Positions 34,650-43,372 of a stretch of DNA of 62,926 nucleotides are shown piece by piece. Below the pieces are notes generated by a model that worked only from the letters and a program-made list of their open reading frames with translations, had not been told where the DNA came from and ran no database searches. Numbering within the stretch: position 1 is the first letter of the stretch; the number at the start of each line of letters is the position of its first letter. Source of the DNA: Nitrosomonas eutropha (GTDB lineage: Bacteria > Pseudomonadota > Gammaproteobacteria > Burkholderiales > Nitrosomonadaceae); contig NZ_FPBL01000010.1 of assembly GCF_900116685.1 (NCBI RefSeq), positions 1 to 62,926 on the forward strand, given 5' to 3'. The position numbers and the translations under genes were made by a program.

Positions 34650-35780
34650 TTACAGCCAGCGCTTGCGCCGGAAGTAAATCAGCATACCAATAACCACAGC
34701 GGCCATTACACTGAGCACATAAAAATAGCCAAAACGCCAGTGCAGCTCAGGCAGATTCCACGGACTTTCGGTATCGAAGTTCATACCGTACAGACCTGTG
34801 AGAAACATAAGGGGTAAAAAAATTGTGGCGATAATGGTAAGTGCCTTCATGACATCATTCATACGCTGGCTCACTGCGGACAGATAAGTATCAAGCAGAT
34901 TGGAGGCCATCTCACGATAGGTTTCAACAAAGTCAATTACAATCACGCAGTGATCGTAACAGTCGCGCATGTAAAGCCGTGTGATATCAGACAAAAAATG
35001 TCCGTCATCGCGCATCAGTGCGGCGATAACTTCACGTTGCGGCCACCAGACGCGACGCATCTGAACCAATTCACGCTTGATACAATGAATCTTGTTACGC
35101 GCCTCATGACCTGGATTGTCAAGAATTTCATCTTCCAGCGCTTCAAGCTGATCGCCAAGTGCCTCAAGCAACGAAAATCCACTATCAACTATGACATCCG
35201 CCAGTGCGTACAGTAAATAATCGGTACCATGTTCGCACGGCTTGCCCATATTGCGAATACGCCGTCGAACAGGTTCGAAAAGATCGCCTGGACCATCATT
35301 GATACTGATCAAATAGTTTTTTCCCAGAAAAATACTCACCAGACCGGTATTAAATTTATCCGTTTGATCCTGGTGCAAATAATTGAGTACAACAAACTGC
35401 TGTGCCTCGTAGGCTTCTATTTTGGAACGGGTTTCCCGATGGAATACATCCTCAAGCGCAAGCGGATGCAAACCAAACACCGCGCTCAATGCCTGCAGCT
35501 GCTCTGGAGCAGGAAGGCCTTGTAAATGCAACCAGGTAATGTCTGTTGCGTTGGCGGCGGGTACCTGGCAATCGCGGGCTGTAAGCCCACGTTGCTCTTC
35601 GACTACTCCACTTTTCCCATAACGCAGCAGTGAAATACACGCCAATGGTATCGGCATCGCCTCTGATCCTGCAATCGGCAGAGCTTCCAAAGAACCAGGA
35701 GGCGCACCCGGACGATAATTACGCACACGAACATGATGCTTGCGCAGATGGCTCAAACTCGTCGTAATTTTATGTTTCAT
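34650..35780 (-). CDS. corA: CorA-family magnesium/cobalt transporter
   Basis: CorA forms a pentameric inner-membrane channel for magnesium and related divalent ions. The long N-terminal cytoplasmic domain (to about residue 310) ends in two C-terminal transmembrane helices, the first followed by the signature YGMN (in GLYGMNFDTESPWNLPELHW) and the second FYVLSVMAAVVIGMLIYF with the basic tail RRKRWL. The length of 376 residues is slightly above E. coli CorA (316). The N-terminal 35 residues are basic and rich in His. The gene stands alone between the LpxK-like fusion and a divergent small secreted protein. Confidence 0.93.
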   Translation of the reverse strand: MKHKITTSLSHLRKHHVRVRNYRPGAPPGSLEALPIAGSEAMPIPLACISLLRYGKSGVVEEQRGLTARDCQVPAANATDITWLHLQGLPAPEQLQALSAVFGLHPLALEDVFHRETRSKIEAYEAQQFVVLNYLHQDQTDKFNTGLVSIFLGKNYLISINDGPGDLFEPVRRRIRNMGKPCEHGTDYLLYALADVIVDSGFSLLEALGDQLEALEDEILDNPGHEARNKIHCIKRELVQMRRVWWPQREVIAALMRDDGHFLSDITRLYMRDCYDHCVIVIDFVETYREMASNLLDTYLSAVSQRMNDVMKALTIIATIFLPLMFLTGLYGMNFDTESPWNLPELHWRFGYFYVLSVMAAVVIGMLIYFRRKRWL

Positions 35781-36116
35781 ACACTCCTCTTTCCACTCCG
35801 AAAGAATCTTCTGCCAAATAAAAATTCCTGGTTAAAAATATGATGGGGTGAACATGCAAGCTGCCGATTCCCAGTCACAATCGTTGCACAGTGATCCAAT
35901 CTTTGGATAAGATCGGAAATGTTAATCTGTCAGGCGTTACGAAAATAAGTTGTTATGGCCAGATCTTTTATATTTCTCAAGTGGCCTGAGCAATACTTCG
36001 TGCAGGCAGGATAATACATCTCGGATCAGCTCGAAAAACTGTCGCGAGCAGATCGGGCGTCGTAAGTCTCTTAAGACGCCCTTCAATATAACAAGCTGTT
36101 TTCATAAGGGGAACAC
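35781..36116. other. Intergenic region upstream of corA and the secreted protein
   Basis: This 336-base divergent region holds the promoters of corA and the gene at 36117. It carries a GC-rich hairpin at 36055-36081 (listed separately) just before the plus-strand gene. No protein-coding frame is credible. A small RNA ending at the hairpin cannot be excluded. Confidence 0.4.
36055..36081 (+). promoter_or_regulatory. GC-rich hairpin in the leader of the 36117 gene
   Basis: GGGCGTC pairs with GACGCCC, and inside it TAAG pairs with CTTA, giving a compact 27-base hairpin about 35 bases before the ATG at 36117. It is followed by TTCAATATAA rather than a long T run. It may be an mRNA leader structure or the weak terminator of a short upstream transcript. 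Confidence 0.45.
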
Positions 36117-36608
36117 ATGAACAATATAGGAAAAGGATTACTGATTGCTCTCGCAATCACCTGGTCAAGCCTGGCTTTTTCAGTACAGGAAGAAGAACAT
36201 GCTGCAGCCTCTGCACCTGCGGAAGAAACAGCCTCGGCTGCTGCCGAATCTGAAACTGTGGCCAAGGCAGATGAAAATACACTGCCCAGCGGTATTGGCT
36301 GGCAACTGATACGCAAAGTTGAAATGGGTAATTCAGGAAAATTTGTAAATATGGTACTAATCGAAAAAGGGCGGCAAGCAGATAAAACGATATACAGCTC
36401 TGCTATTCATAAGCTGTGCGCAAACGAGAAAGAGTTCTGCCGAATACGTTTCTGGGTACAGAAATACTTTATTCCTGAAAAAGCTTCTCTCACGCTGGAG
36501 CAACAGAAATCCCAGCAGGCCGACCACCTGTTTAATCGTGCAGCAGATATTCACAGAACGCTCTGGGCTTGCACCATCGACCCAACCAGCGAATCCTGCA
36601 TTCAGTAG
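36117..36608 (+). CDS. Small exported protein of unknown function
   Basis: The 163-residue protein has a signal peptide (MNNIGKGLLIALAITWSSLAFS), an Ala/Glu-rich low-complexity stretch (about residues 24-55), and a C-terminal domain with four cysteines (LCANEKEFC and WACTIDPTSESC), which could form two disulfides in the periplasm. AGGGG lies before the ATG. I do not recognise a family. It is divergent from corA and convergent with holB, whose stop is 3 bases away. The shared gene-poor region upstream and hairpin suggest independent regulation. Confidence 0.7.
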   Translation: MNNIGKGLLIALAITWSSLAFSVQEEEHAAASAPAEETASAAAESETVAKADENTLPSGIGWQLIRKVEMGNSGKFVNMVLIEKGRQADKTIYSSAIHKLCANEKEFCRIRFWVQKYFIPEKASLTLEQQKSQQADHLFNRAADIHRTLWACTIDPTSESCIQ

Positions 36609-36611
36609 TTA

Positions 36612-37676
36612 CTACCTTGTTTCTGAGCCTGCCGGACGTATTATTTCAGCGCAGATCAGAAACATCTCTTCCAGAAACAGCCTGGGGTTAAGCGGGTGGC
36701 GCGCTAGTTGCTGTGAAGCAGCCAGATCACGCCATAGAAATCCAACTGCAACCGGGTCTATGACTGCCGCCTGCCGCTTTATGACATCCATCTGCTGCAG
36801 GTGGTAACGTACTCTTCCACTCAGGTGGCAGCTCATCAAGTCATAGCACCATTTTTGCAACCAGCTGGTCACACTGGATAAATCCTGCTTGTACAATTTT
36901 TCTGCCAATCCGATTGGATCAAATTTTCCCGGCACACATAAACTCTGAATAAAATCAGCGTGATGTGAAGATTGCTGCTCGTCATATTGCAATGCCAGTA
37001 ACGGCGAGAAACCCGACATGGCCAAACGGAAATCAGGTTGTGCAATTCCCTGTTGAATCAACCAGTCCTTTGCAAGTTTGTGATCTGGCGTCGGCATGGC
37101 AACCTGCCGGCAACGGCTCAGAATAGTTGCCGGAATCACTGACGTTCCGTGCGCTATCAGCATAAACAACACCTCTGGCGGCGGTTCTTCCAGCTTTTTC
37201 AGCAACGCATTGGCAGCAGCTGCATTCATTGCCTCGGCCGGATGAATCAACACCACCTTGTAGCGATTCTGGTGCGCGCTCAGATAGATAAAATCATCCA
37301 GTGTACGGATCTGCGCAATCGTGATCTGCTGACTTGGCTTTTTGCCAGCTTTTGTACTACCGGCCTCCTCCTGTTTTTCTTCGCTATTCCTGTCTGCCGT
37401 CCCATCCTGGACTGACAGCGCCTCCGGCTCCAGCAAACGAAAATTCGGATGCAGCCCCTGCTCAAACCAGTAACAATCCTGACATTTTCCGCATGCCTTC
37501 CCTGTTGCATTCACCTGTTCACACAGCATGGATTGCACCAGAGCAAGTGCAAAACCCAGCTTGCCGATCCCCTTACGTCCTTTTAGCAACAGGGCATGAT
37601 GCCGTTTCAAACTGTCCGGCTGCCTGATCTGCTGCCAGATTGTCTGCTGCCACGGAAAAATTTCAGCCACGGTCAT
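36612..37676 (-). CDS. holB: DNA polymerase III delta prime subunit
   Basis: HolB is part of the clamp loader that places the sliding clamp on primed DNA. The AAA+ fold starts with LLKGRKGIGKLGFALAL and contains the zinc-binding set in CGKCQDCYWFEQGLHPNF, the ITIAQIRTLDDFIYLSAHQNRYKVVLIHPAEAMNAAAANALLKKLEEPP core and the SRC motif in ILSRCRQVAMP. The 354 residues exceed E. coli HolB (334) because of a charged insertion (about residues 105-125). In most proteobacteria holB follows tmk directly; here they are separated by nhaC and an HsdR relic, and the two still lie on the same strand. Confidence 0.93.
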   Translation of the reverse strand: MTVAEIFPWQQTIWQQIRQPDSLKRHHALLLKGRKGIGKLGFALALVQSMLCEQVNATGKACGKCQDCYWFEQGLHPNFRLLEPEALSVQDGTADRNSEEKQEEAGSTKAGKKPSQQITIAQIRTLDDFIYLSAHQNRYKVVLIHPAEAMNAAAANALLKKLEEPPPEVLFMLIAHGTSVIPATILSRCRQVAMPTPDHKLAKDWLIQQGIAQPDFRLAMSGFSPLLALQYDEQQSSHHADFIQSLCVPGKFDPIGLAEKLYKQDLSSVTSWLQKWCYDLMSCHLSGRVRYHLQQMDVIKRQAAVIDPVAVGFLWRDLAASQQLARHPLNPRLFLEEMFLICAEIIRPAGSETR

Positions 37677-37798
37677 TTTTAAAGTTACCCTATCTTAAAA
37701 ATAGTTCTTCATTCGATCAAGAAACTACCCTTGATAAAAACATCGCAGCTTAGCGCGATTACTGACACTTAACTGAGTGTATCTATATCACTACAATC
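37677..37798. other. Divergent spacer between holB and nhaC
   Basis: About 120 AT-rich bases that likely hold both divergent promoters. No clear element beyond AT-rich tracts is seen. Confidence 0.35.
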
Positions 37799-39226
37799 AT
37801 GACACACAACGACACCACCGTAGAGGAACTGCCAAATATACATCCACTCCCTTCCTTTTGGCAGGCACTCATTTGCTTTACAGGAATACTGCTACTGATC
37901 GCATCGGGTTTGTTCGTGTTTCAAATCAGCCTGCACGCACTGATTTTTCTGGCATTGATCTGGGCAGGCCTGCATACACATAGCCTGGGTTATTCGTTTA
38001 CTGCCATTCGCAGCATGATGGATGAAGGCATCGTCAGAGCATTGCCAGCGATTTATATTTTCCTGCTGATCGGCATGGTAATCGCCAGTTTTATGCAAAG
38101 CGGTACCATCGCAAGTCTGTTGTATTTTGGTCTCGACTGGCTCAGTCCCTCCCTGTTTCTGGCAACCGGTTTCGTATTGTGCAGCTTGATGTCGGTTGCA
38201 ACCGGCACCTCTTGGGGCACCGTCGGCACCATCGGCGTAGTACTGATCGGAATCGGTAATGCCATGGGTATTCCGCTGCCACTGGTGGCCGGCATGATCA
38301 TCTCCGGCGCAACATTTGGTGACAAGCTATCGCCGATTTCCGATACCACCAATCTCGCGGCAATGAGTGCTGGTACGAATCTGTACCGGCATATCGGCTC
38401 AATGCTGTACACCACTCTGCCCACATTCATAATTGTTCTGGCTATTTTTCTCGTGTGGGGGCTACAGTACGGCGATTATCATCTTCCACAAGCACATCTG
38501 GCTGAAATCCGCAGCGCGCTGGCACATTCCTATCGGATGAACGGGGTGATAACGCTGCTCCCCCTGCTAGTGATGTTGGGCATGAGTATGAAACGCTATA
38601 ACGCTGAAACCAGTATGACGTGCAGCATTCTGCTAGCCATGGTAATCGCCGTGGCCTATCAGGGAAGAGATGCTGTCAATGTCATCAACGCGCTGTGGTT
38701 AAACACACCCGGCCATACCGGTATCGCCAACATTGACGAATTACTCGGACGTGGCGGTTTATACAGCATGGCCTGGACCTTGCTGTTATCCATCATGGCG
38801 CTGGCGCTGGGCGGAATCCTGTATCGCGCCAGATTTCTGCAAGTACTGCTAATGCGGCTGATTGCGCCGATCAGCCGAGCCAGTACCCTGATTGCCGCCA
38901 CTATTGCCTCCGGCCTGGCCGGTAACCTGGTCATGGGAGAGGCGTATATTTCCATCATCCTCAACTGCCAACTGTTCAGGCAACCTTATCGGGAAAAGCA
39001 GCTGGATCCAGCCGTATTATCGCGCTCCATTGAGGAAGGCTCCACACTGACCACCGGCCTGATCCCATGGACAACAGCAGGTGTTTTTTACGCTGCAACA
39101 CTGGGTGTACCAACACTGGACTACGCCGCGTATGCTCTGCTCAACGTGCTGAATCCTCTGGTTTCAATCATCATGGCCATGCTGGGAATCGGCCTGCTGC
39201 GCCCCAAACACCCTGTGGAGAGTTAA
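37799..39226 (+). CDS. nhaC: Na+/H+ antiporter NhaC
   Basis: The 475-residue protein has about twelve hydrophobic segments and the NhaC family pattern, for example [41 protein letters not shown], and [18 protein letters not shown] in the second half. It exchanges sodium for protons across the inner membrane, helping pH and sodium homeostasis. The gene sits alone between divergent holB and the HsdR relic, breaking the usual tmk-holB adjacency, which is consistent with insertion of this segment. Confidence 0.92.
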   Translation: MTHNDTTVEELPNIHPLPSFWQALICFTGILLLIASGLFVFQISLHALIFLALIWAGLHTHSLGYSFTAIRSMMDEGIVRALPAIYIFLLIGMVIASFMQSGTIASLLYFGLDWLSPSLFLATGFVLCSLMSVATGTSWGTVGTIGVVLIGIGNAMGIPLPLVAGMIISGATFGDKLSPISDTTNLAAMSAGTNLYRHIGSMLYTTLPTFIIVLAIFLVWGLQYGDYHLPQAHLAEIRSALAHSYRMNGVITLLPLLVMLGMSMKRYNAETSMTCSILLAMVIAVAYQGRDAVNVINALWLNTPGHTGIANIDELLGRGGLYSMAWTLLLSIMALALGGILYRARFLQVLLMRLIAPISRASTLIAATIASGLAGNLVMGEAYISIILNCQLFRQPYREKQLDPAVLSRSIEEGSTLTTGLIPWTTAGVFYAATLGVPTLDYAAYALLNVLNPLVSIIMAMLGIGLLRPKHPVES

Positions 39227-39278
39227 CACAAACGCTACTTCTGCCTGCCATAACCAGCTTGAAAAAGTAAAATATCTA

Positions 39279-39467
39279 TTGCTGATGAGCTTGCGTGAGA
39301 ATGTGACGGTCGACTGGGCACACCGCGATTCCGCACGGGCGCGGATGCGAGTGCTGGTAAAACATATTCTGCGCAAGTACGGCTATCCGCCTGACTTGCA
39401 GGACACGGCGGTGCAGACGGTGCTGCAGCAGGCTGAGGCGCTGTCAGCGGGATGGGGCGTGGCTTAA
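39279..39467 (+). pseudogene. C-terminal relic of a type I restriction subunit R (HsdR)
   Basis: The 62-residue frame reads [53 protein letters not shown], which I recognise as the C-terminal end of HsdR-type restriction subunits (helical domain after the motor). The remaining roughly 900 residues, including the nuclease and helicase domains, and the hsdM and hsdS genes are absent. It ends overlapping the tmk stop region by 24 bases on the other strand. It lies between nhaC and tmk and is likely the scar of a lost restriction locus. Confidence 0.8.
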
Positions 39468-40091
39468 CCAGAATTCCTCCACAGCTTCCACCATGGCCAT
39501 CTTGACTTCTGCCAGCGGCAGGCTGCCATCCACTACCTTGATCCGTTCAGGAAACTGGCTGGCGCGTTGCAGATAGGCTTGCCGCACCCGCTCAAAAAAC
39601 AGATCTGGTTCCAGCTCAAAGCGATCGGCTACTCTGGCAGATTGCACCCGCTGGCGGCTGATTGTCACCGGCACGTCGAAGTACAGGGTCAAGTCCGATG
39701 AAAAATTACCCTGAACCCATTGTTCCAGAATTTCCAGCCTGGCTGCTGGCACTCCCCTGCCGCCGCCCTGGTAGGCAAAGCTGGCATCGGTAAAACGATC
39801 TGAAATTACCCAGGCACCACGCTCCAATGCTGGCAATATCACTTTGTCCAGATGTTCCCGCCGTGCAGCAAACATCAGCAGTGCTTCAGTTTCAGCGTGC
39901 ATCACCTGTTGATGATCCAGCAGCAGCTTGCGCAATGCTTCACCCAGCGCTGTGCCGCCCGGTTCACGGGTAACCACCACTTCCACGCCTTTATCCTGCA
40001 GAAAATGCTCCAGCCAGGCCAGATGCGTGCTTTTTCCCGCTCCGTCTATTCCTTCAAAAGTAATAAATTTTCCGCGTCGCAAGATAGTCAC
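39444..40091 (-). CDS. tmk: Thymidylate kinase
   Basis: Tmk phosphorylates dTMP to dTDP. The P-loop [11 protein letters not shown] (residues 12-22), the [18 protein letters not shown] motif, the DRF motif in [19 protein letters not shown] and the LID Arg-rich segment ([14 protein letters not shown]) are present, and 215 residues is normal. The gene ends 24 bases inside the HsdR relic on the opposite strand and starts 9 bases from ampD, which is divergent. Its usual downstream partner holB lies at 36612 on the same strand. Confidence 0.96.
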   Translation of the reverse strand: MTILRRGKFITFEGIDGAGKSTHLAWLEHFLQDKGVEVVVTREPGGTALGEALRKLLLDHQQVMHAETEALLMFAARREHLDKVILPALERGAWVISDRFTDASFAYQGGGRGVPAARLEILEQWVQGNFSSDLTLYFDVPVTISRQRVQSARVADRFELEPDLFFERVRQAYLQRASQFPERIKVVDGSLPLAEVKMAMVEAVEEFWLSHAPSR

Positions 40092-40100
40092 TCAATTAAA

Positions 40101-40679
40101 ATGAAATTTCCGAATCAATACTTTCAATTATCCATGCTAATCGACGCGGACGGCCATCTCGTTCATGCCAGATACATTCCCTCCCCTAATTGCGATGAAC
40201 GGCCGGATCGGAATGACATCAGCCTGCTGGTCATCCACGCCATCAGCCTGCCGCCGGAAGAATTTGGCGGTGAAGGTGTGATTGAACTGTTTACCAACCA
40301 GATCAACCCACAAGTACACCCGTATTATCAAGAGCTGGCGGGATTAAAAGTCTCCAGCCATTTTTTTATTCGGCGTGATGGCGAAATCATCCAGTTTGTC
40401 CCCTGCATACTGCGTGCCTGGCATGCTGGAGTCTCCTGCTGGCAAGATCGCACTCGTTGCAACGATTTCTCTATTGGTATTGAGCTGGAAGGCAGTGACA
40501 ACCAGCCATTTGAGCCGATTCAATATACCCAACTGATCGAACTCACCCAGGCACTACAGGCAGCCTACCCTATCAATGACATCGTTGGGCACGCCAATAT
40601 TGCGCCACAAAGAAAAACTGATCCCGGCCCTCACTTTGACTGGCAGGGTTACCGGGAAGCACTCGAAGCAACCCGATAA
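40101..40679 (+). CDS. ampD: 1,6-anhydro-N-acetylmuramoyl-L-alanine amidase
   Basis: AmpD is a cytoplasmic zinc amidase that cleaves the peptide from anhydro-muropeptides during cell-wall recycling. The first zinc His is in SLLVIHAISLPPEEFGG (residue 46), and HANIAPQRKTDPGPHFDW carries the second His and the Asp ligand. I start at the ATG at 40101 because the longer frame runs into the divergent tmk; an ATG at 40134 also fits, and the E. coli enzyme begins near there. It has no operon partner, but ampG (52228), which imports the substrate, is in the same window. Confidence 0.94.
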   Translation: MKFPNQYFQLSMLIDADGHLVHARYIPSPNCDERPDRNDISLLVIHAISLPPEEFGGEGVIELFTNQINPQVHPYYQELAGLKVSSHFFIRRDGEIIQFVPCILRAWHAGVSCWQDRTRCNDFSIGIELEGSDNQPFEPIQYTQLIELTQALQAAYPINDIVGHANIAPQRKTDPGPHFDWQGYREALEATR

Positions 40680-40697
40680 TCAACCGGTCAGGTTTTT

Positions 40698-41666
40698 TCA
40701 GATCCTATTTCTGCGTGCAAAAACAAGTACCAGCCAGCCCAGCATCAGCAAGGCAAGCGTTCCCGGTAGAGGGATGGCCCGGGCAAAAACAGAGCCAAAC
40801 AGGGCATGCGCCTGCGTGGTAGGGTGCAGACCATCCCAGAATATGTATTGATCCGGGTTACTGCATTCACCCTGAAAAGACAGACAGCTTGCCTGTGCAT
40901 TGGTAAAACCATACGCAGCCGGATCACCAACAATCTGATTGAAAAAGGAATAGGTATCAAACTGGAGAATTTCAGCAACAGGAAACTGCGTACCCAACGC
41001 CGCCAACTGAGAAGACAGCGCCGTATTAAACATAGTGGAGAATAATGTGGCCAGCCCTTGTACATTTCCTCCTGCAGCCAGCGGTGTCAGGCCCAGATCA
41101 GGCAGGTTGGGCACAAAAAAATGAGTGGCTCCAGCCGCCATGAGTGTGCCTACATTAGCTGCGATATTCTGCGCCGCAGTAGTGGGCGAATCTAATGTCA
41201 GAAAATCATTCGCTCCACCCCAAACAAAATACAACGCATCCGGATCAGCCACTCCTCCCGAAGAAAGCAGATAACCTCCAATTTCCAGACTGATACCGGG
41301 CAATCCGAAAGCACCGGGTGAGGTTGCAGATCCTCTATCACCATAGTTACCGATACCACTGGTTGCTCCGGCGACGGAGAAATTAAAAAAATTCCCTGAA
41401 TTAGCGCCACCAGGCAGGATTGAATTTGCCAGATATTCAACCGCTACCGGCCCATTGGAGTAATGTCCACCCACATAAGGTGGGCAGGGATGGTCGGGAT
41501 CACAATTATTTCCCAGCAGCTTGTAAATACTCGTTACCGCAGTCGGGCTGTTACCGCCATCCGAGAGACTATCGCCAAACGCATACAGGCTGGTAAACGG
41601 CGTTGCCCAGACAGCTCCGGACAGCATGAAGGTCAGGGAAAGCACACCCATTATCAGTTTTTTCAC
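40698..41666 (-). CDS. GDSL/SGNH hydrolase with PEP-CTERM-type sorting tail
   Basis: After a signal peptide (KKLIMGVLSLTFMLSGAVWA) the protein shows the SGNH hydrolase pattern: Ser33 in FGDSLSDGGN, block II Gly in SVAGATSG, the Asn in VWGGANDF, and Asp/His in DGLHPTTQAH. The C-terminus has a sorting tail: IPLPGTLALLMLGWLVLVFA then basic ARRNR. In this family the motif is PEP; here it is PLPG, as in the VPLPA-type variant. The protein should be exported, anchored and probably processed by an exosortase. It is the only such substrate I see in the window, and is convergent with ampD. Confidence 0.87.
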   Translation of the reverse strand: MKKLIMGVLSLTFMLSGAVWATPFTSLYAFGDSLSDGGNSPTAVTSIYKLLGNNCDPDHPCPPYVGGHYSNGPVAVEYLANSILPGGANSGNFFNFSVAGATSGIGNYGDRGSATSPGAFGLPGISLEIGGYLLSSGGVADPDALYFVWGGANDFLTLDSPTTAAQNIAANVGTLMAAGATHFFVPNLPDLGLTPLAAGGNVQGLATLFSTMFNTALSSQLAALGTQFPVAEILQFDTYSFFNQIVGDPAAYGFTNAQASCLSFQGECSNPDQYIFWDGLHPTTQAHALFGSVFARAIPLPGTLALLMLGWLVLVFARRNRI

Positions 41667-42259
41667 AATTTATCCTCATGGCAGATTGATTGAAAAAGAT
41701 ACTACTGTATGCATTTTGAATCTCTGGATACCTTTGCACAACCCTGGAATGCTTCAGAATACGGCAGCGGTAGTCGTCTGGAAATTGATATTCAGCTGCT
41801 GGCATACATGTTCGGCGGTAAAGCGCGGTAATGGGTTAGGCACAAAAACTCGTACTGATTCATCCAGAATCGCAGTAATTACGAGAGTGCCGGTGATGCG
41901 ATTCATTGGATAGCATTTTTTCGTTTACCGGCATCGTATTAAAGCAATGTTTAATTTGAATCTGCGCAATAAAAAATTACCTTAATTGCAAAATGATGTA
42001 CTGAATAAACCCTGCAATATCAGCGCTATTCCAAATTTTCACCATCGAACCCTTACCTTATTCTCACCTGCACTGGGTTAAATAATTTTTAAACCAATTC
42101 TGTTGTCGTATCTGTTTATGAAAATTGACCAGCTTTTTCAAGATTTATATTGAAATACAACACGATAACAGGCTGATTTCAAAGTTATACGACGTCACAT
42201 ACAGAATTATTGGACACAATGTCTTATATATCACGTTAGCAGTACAGGGGAAGTATCAC
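41667..42259. other. AT-rich region upstream of the cassette array
   Basis: About 590 AT-rich bases between the GDSL gene and the PIN-like gene. It holds the divergent GDSL promoter. A frame extending the PIN-like gene upstream to 42125 is AT-rich and lacks protein character. The sequence CACGTTAGCAG near 42229 resembles the end of an integron recombination site, but no stem is evident. No integrase gene is present. Confidence 0.4.
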
Positions 42260-42853
42260 GTGCGAACCAACTATGTACTCATCGACTACGAGAACGTCCA
42301 GCCACCCGCACTCTCATCGCTGGACAAGGAGTACTTCAAGGTCTACGTGTTTGTTGGTGCCAATCAGGCCAAGATCAACTTTGATGTCGTCGAGGCTTTG
42401 CAGCGTTTCGGTTCCAATGGTAAGTACATCAAAATCTCAGGCAATGGCCCCAACGCCCTCGACTTCCACATTGCCTACTTCATCGGCAAGATCGCAGCTC
42501 AGGATGAATCACCGTTCTTTCATATCATCTCGAAAGACACAGGCTTCGATCCGCTCATTACGTACCTCAAAGCCAGCAAGATCTACGCCTGTCGCTCCAA
42601 GAGCATCCACGACATGCCAATCGTCAAGGCAGCCAGTTCCACAAGCTTGCCTGAGCGCGTGTCTGTGGTTGTGGCAAACTTGAAGCAGCGAGGTAACTCG
42701 CGCCCACGCACACCAAAAACGCTCGCCAGCACGGTCAATTCTATTTTCCAAAAGAGCCTCACGGAGAGCGAGCTGTCTGGGCTGGTTAGAACCTTGGAGC
42801 AACAGGGGCATGTCGAAATTTCAGGCAACAAGGTGGCGTACAGGCTTTCATAG
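42260..42853 (+). CDS. PIN/NYN-like nuclease-domain protein, probable integron cassette gene
   Basis: I start at the GTG at 42260, with AGGGGAAG just upstream, because the upstream part of the frame has non-coding composition. The 197-residue protein has a PIN-like nuclease fold with acidic residues in LIDYENV, ISGNGPNALDFHIA and ISKDTGFDPLI, then a C-terminal winged-helix-like region (LASTVNSIFQKSLTESELSGLVRTLEQQGHVEI). It resembles a PIN-like domain family that I remember, with unknown target (probably RNA). It ends 6 bases before an attC site (42860-42931), so it is probably the gene of a cassette and thus mobile. A defence or toxin role is speculation. Confidence 0.85.
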   Translation: MRTNYVLIDYENVQPPALSSLDKEYFKVYVFVGANQAKINFDVVEALQRFGSNGKYIKISGNGPNALDFHIAYFIGKIAAQDESPFFHIISKDTGFDPLITYLKASKIYACRSKSIHDMPIVKAASSTSLPERVSVVVANLKQRGNSRPRTPKTLASTVNSIFQKSLTESELSGLVRTLEQQGHVEISGNKVAYRLS

Positions 42854-42859
42854 CTGTAC

Positions 42860-42931
42860 TGCTAACAACTCGGTCAACCGGACGCAAATTCCGCTACGCG
42901 GTCTTTGCGCCGGTTACCTCGGGCGTTAGGC
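42860..42931 (+). repeat. Integron attC recombination site
   Basis: The 72-base site ends in GTTAGGC (42925-42931), the expected G^TTRRRY core, and starts with TGCTAAC, its approximate partner. Between them AACCGG[A]CGCAAA pairs with TTTGCGCCGGTT, leaving a single extrahelical A, and an inner CCGC/GCGG stem follows. Bulged bases and paired end cores are hallmarks of attC sites recognised as folded single strands. The site immediately follows the PIN-like gene and precedes a second, truncated cassette gene. Confidence 0.9.
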
Positions 42932-42935
42932 CGCT

Positions 42936-43139
42936 ATGGCAACTTCGAAGCAGCTATTGGGTATCTGGGGCGAAAAGCTCGTCGCAAAGACTGGCGGCTG
43001 CCCAAGGTGCAAGCGTTCCAAAACACTCAAGCTTCTTCCGCCAAATTGGGCGGGAAATAGGTGTCACAAACAGCGCCTACCAATCATTCAAGCCGACATC
43101 ATTTCGCGACACAGCTTATTTCATGCGTTATGTGCTTAA
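42936..43139 (+). pseudogene. Truncated integron cassette gene
   Basis: The ATG lies 5 bases after the attC core, the normal place for a cassette gene. The first 37 residues (ATSKQLLGIWGEKLVAK, then GCPRCKRSKTLKLLPPN) match a family of cassette-borne hypothetical proteins with a CPxCKR motif that I remember as being longer, with a further Cys pair. After PPNWAG the frame runs directly into attC-like sequence and ends at a TAA beyond its core, so most of the protein is missing. A deletion fused the 5' end of the gene to its attC. Function unknown. Confidence 0.72.
43074..43133 (+). repeat. Degenerate attC-like site
   Basis: The stretch contains CAAGCCGAC and, after a short spacer, ACAGCTTATTTCATGCGTTATGT, a layout like many attC sites, with a right core-like GTTATGT (43127-43133). 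The left core reads CGCCTAC and the arms pair poorly beyond AAGC/GCTT, so the site is likely decayed. Confidence 0.6.
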
Positions 43140-43167
43140 AATCGATCAAACCAACTGAAGGAAAGTG

Positions 43168-43344
43168 ATGAATATGAATATCAAAGAGTTCACTTTGATA
43201 ATTCTCACACTCAGCGTTACCGGTTCGGTAACAGCCGCTGACCTGAGTTGCCGGAAAGATTCATTCGGTACAACTCGATGCAATGATGGAACCACATGCC
43301 ATACCGATTCCTTCGGTACAACCCGTTGTAATTTTAAACGTTAA
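43168..43344 (+). CDS. 58-residue secreted protein with duplicated Cys motif
   Basis: The ATG at 43168 has AGGAAAGTG immediately upstream. The product begins with a signal peptide (MNMNIKEFTLIILTLSVTGSVTAAD) and its mature part is about 33 residues containing the unit CxxDSFGTTRCN twice, giving four cysteines. I recognise no function. It lies 35 bases after the degenerate attC core, so it could be the last cassette, but no further attC follows before the convergent PAP2 gene. The tandem DSFGTTRCN repeat suggests internal duplication and selection for a small structured peptide. Confidence 0.68.
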   Translation: MNMNIKEFTLIILTLSVTGSVTAADLSCRKDSFGTTRCNDGTTCHTDSFGTTRCNFKR

Positions 43345-43372
43345 ACCTTCTTAACCAAACTGAGTGATGCTT

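Noticed and set aside
42125..42259. Upstream extension of the PIN-like gene
   Set aside because: AT-rich, non-coding composition; the GTG at 42260 has a good Shine-Dalgarno and marks the start of the conserved domain.
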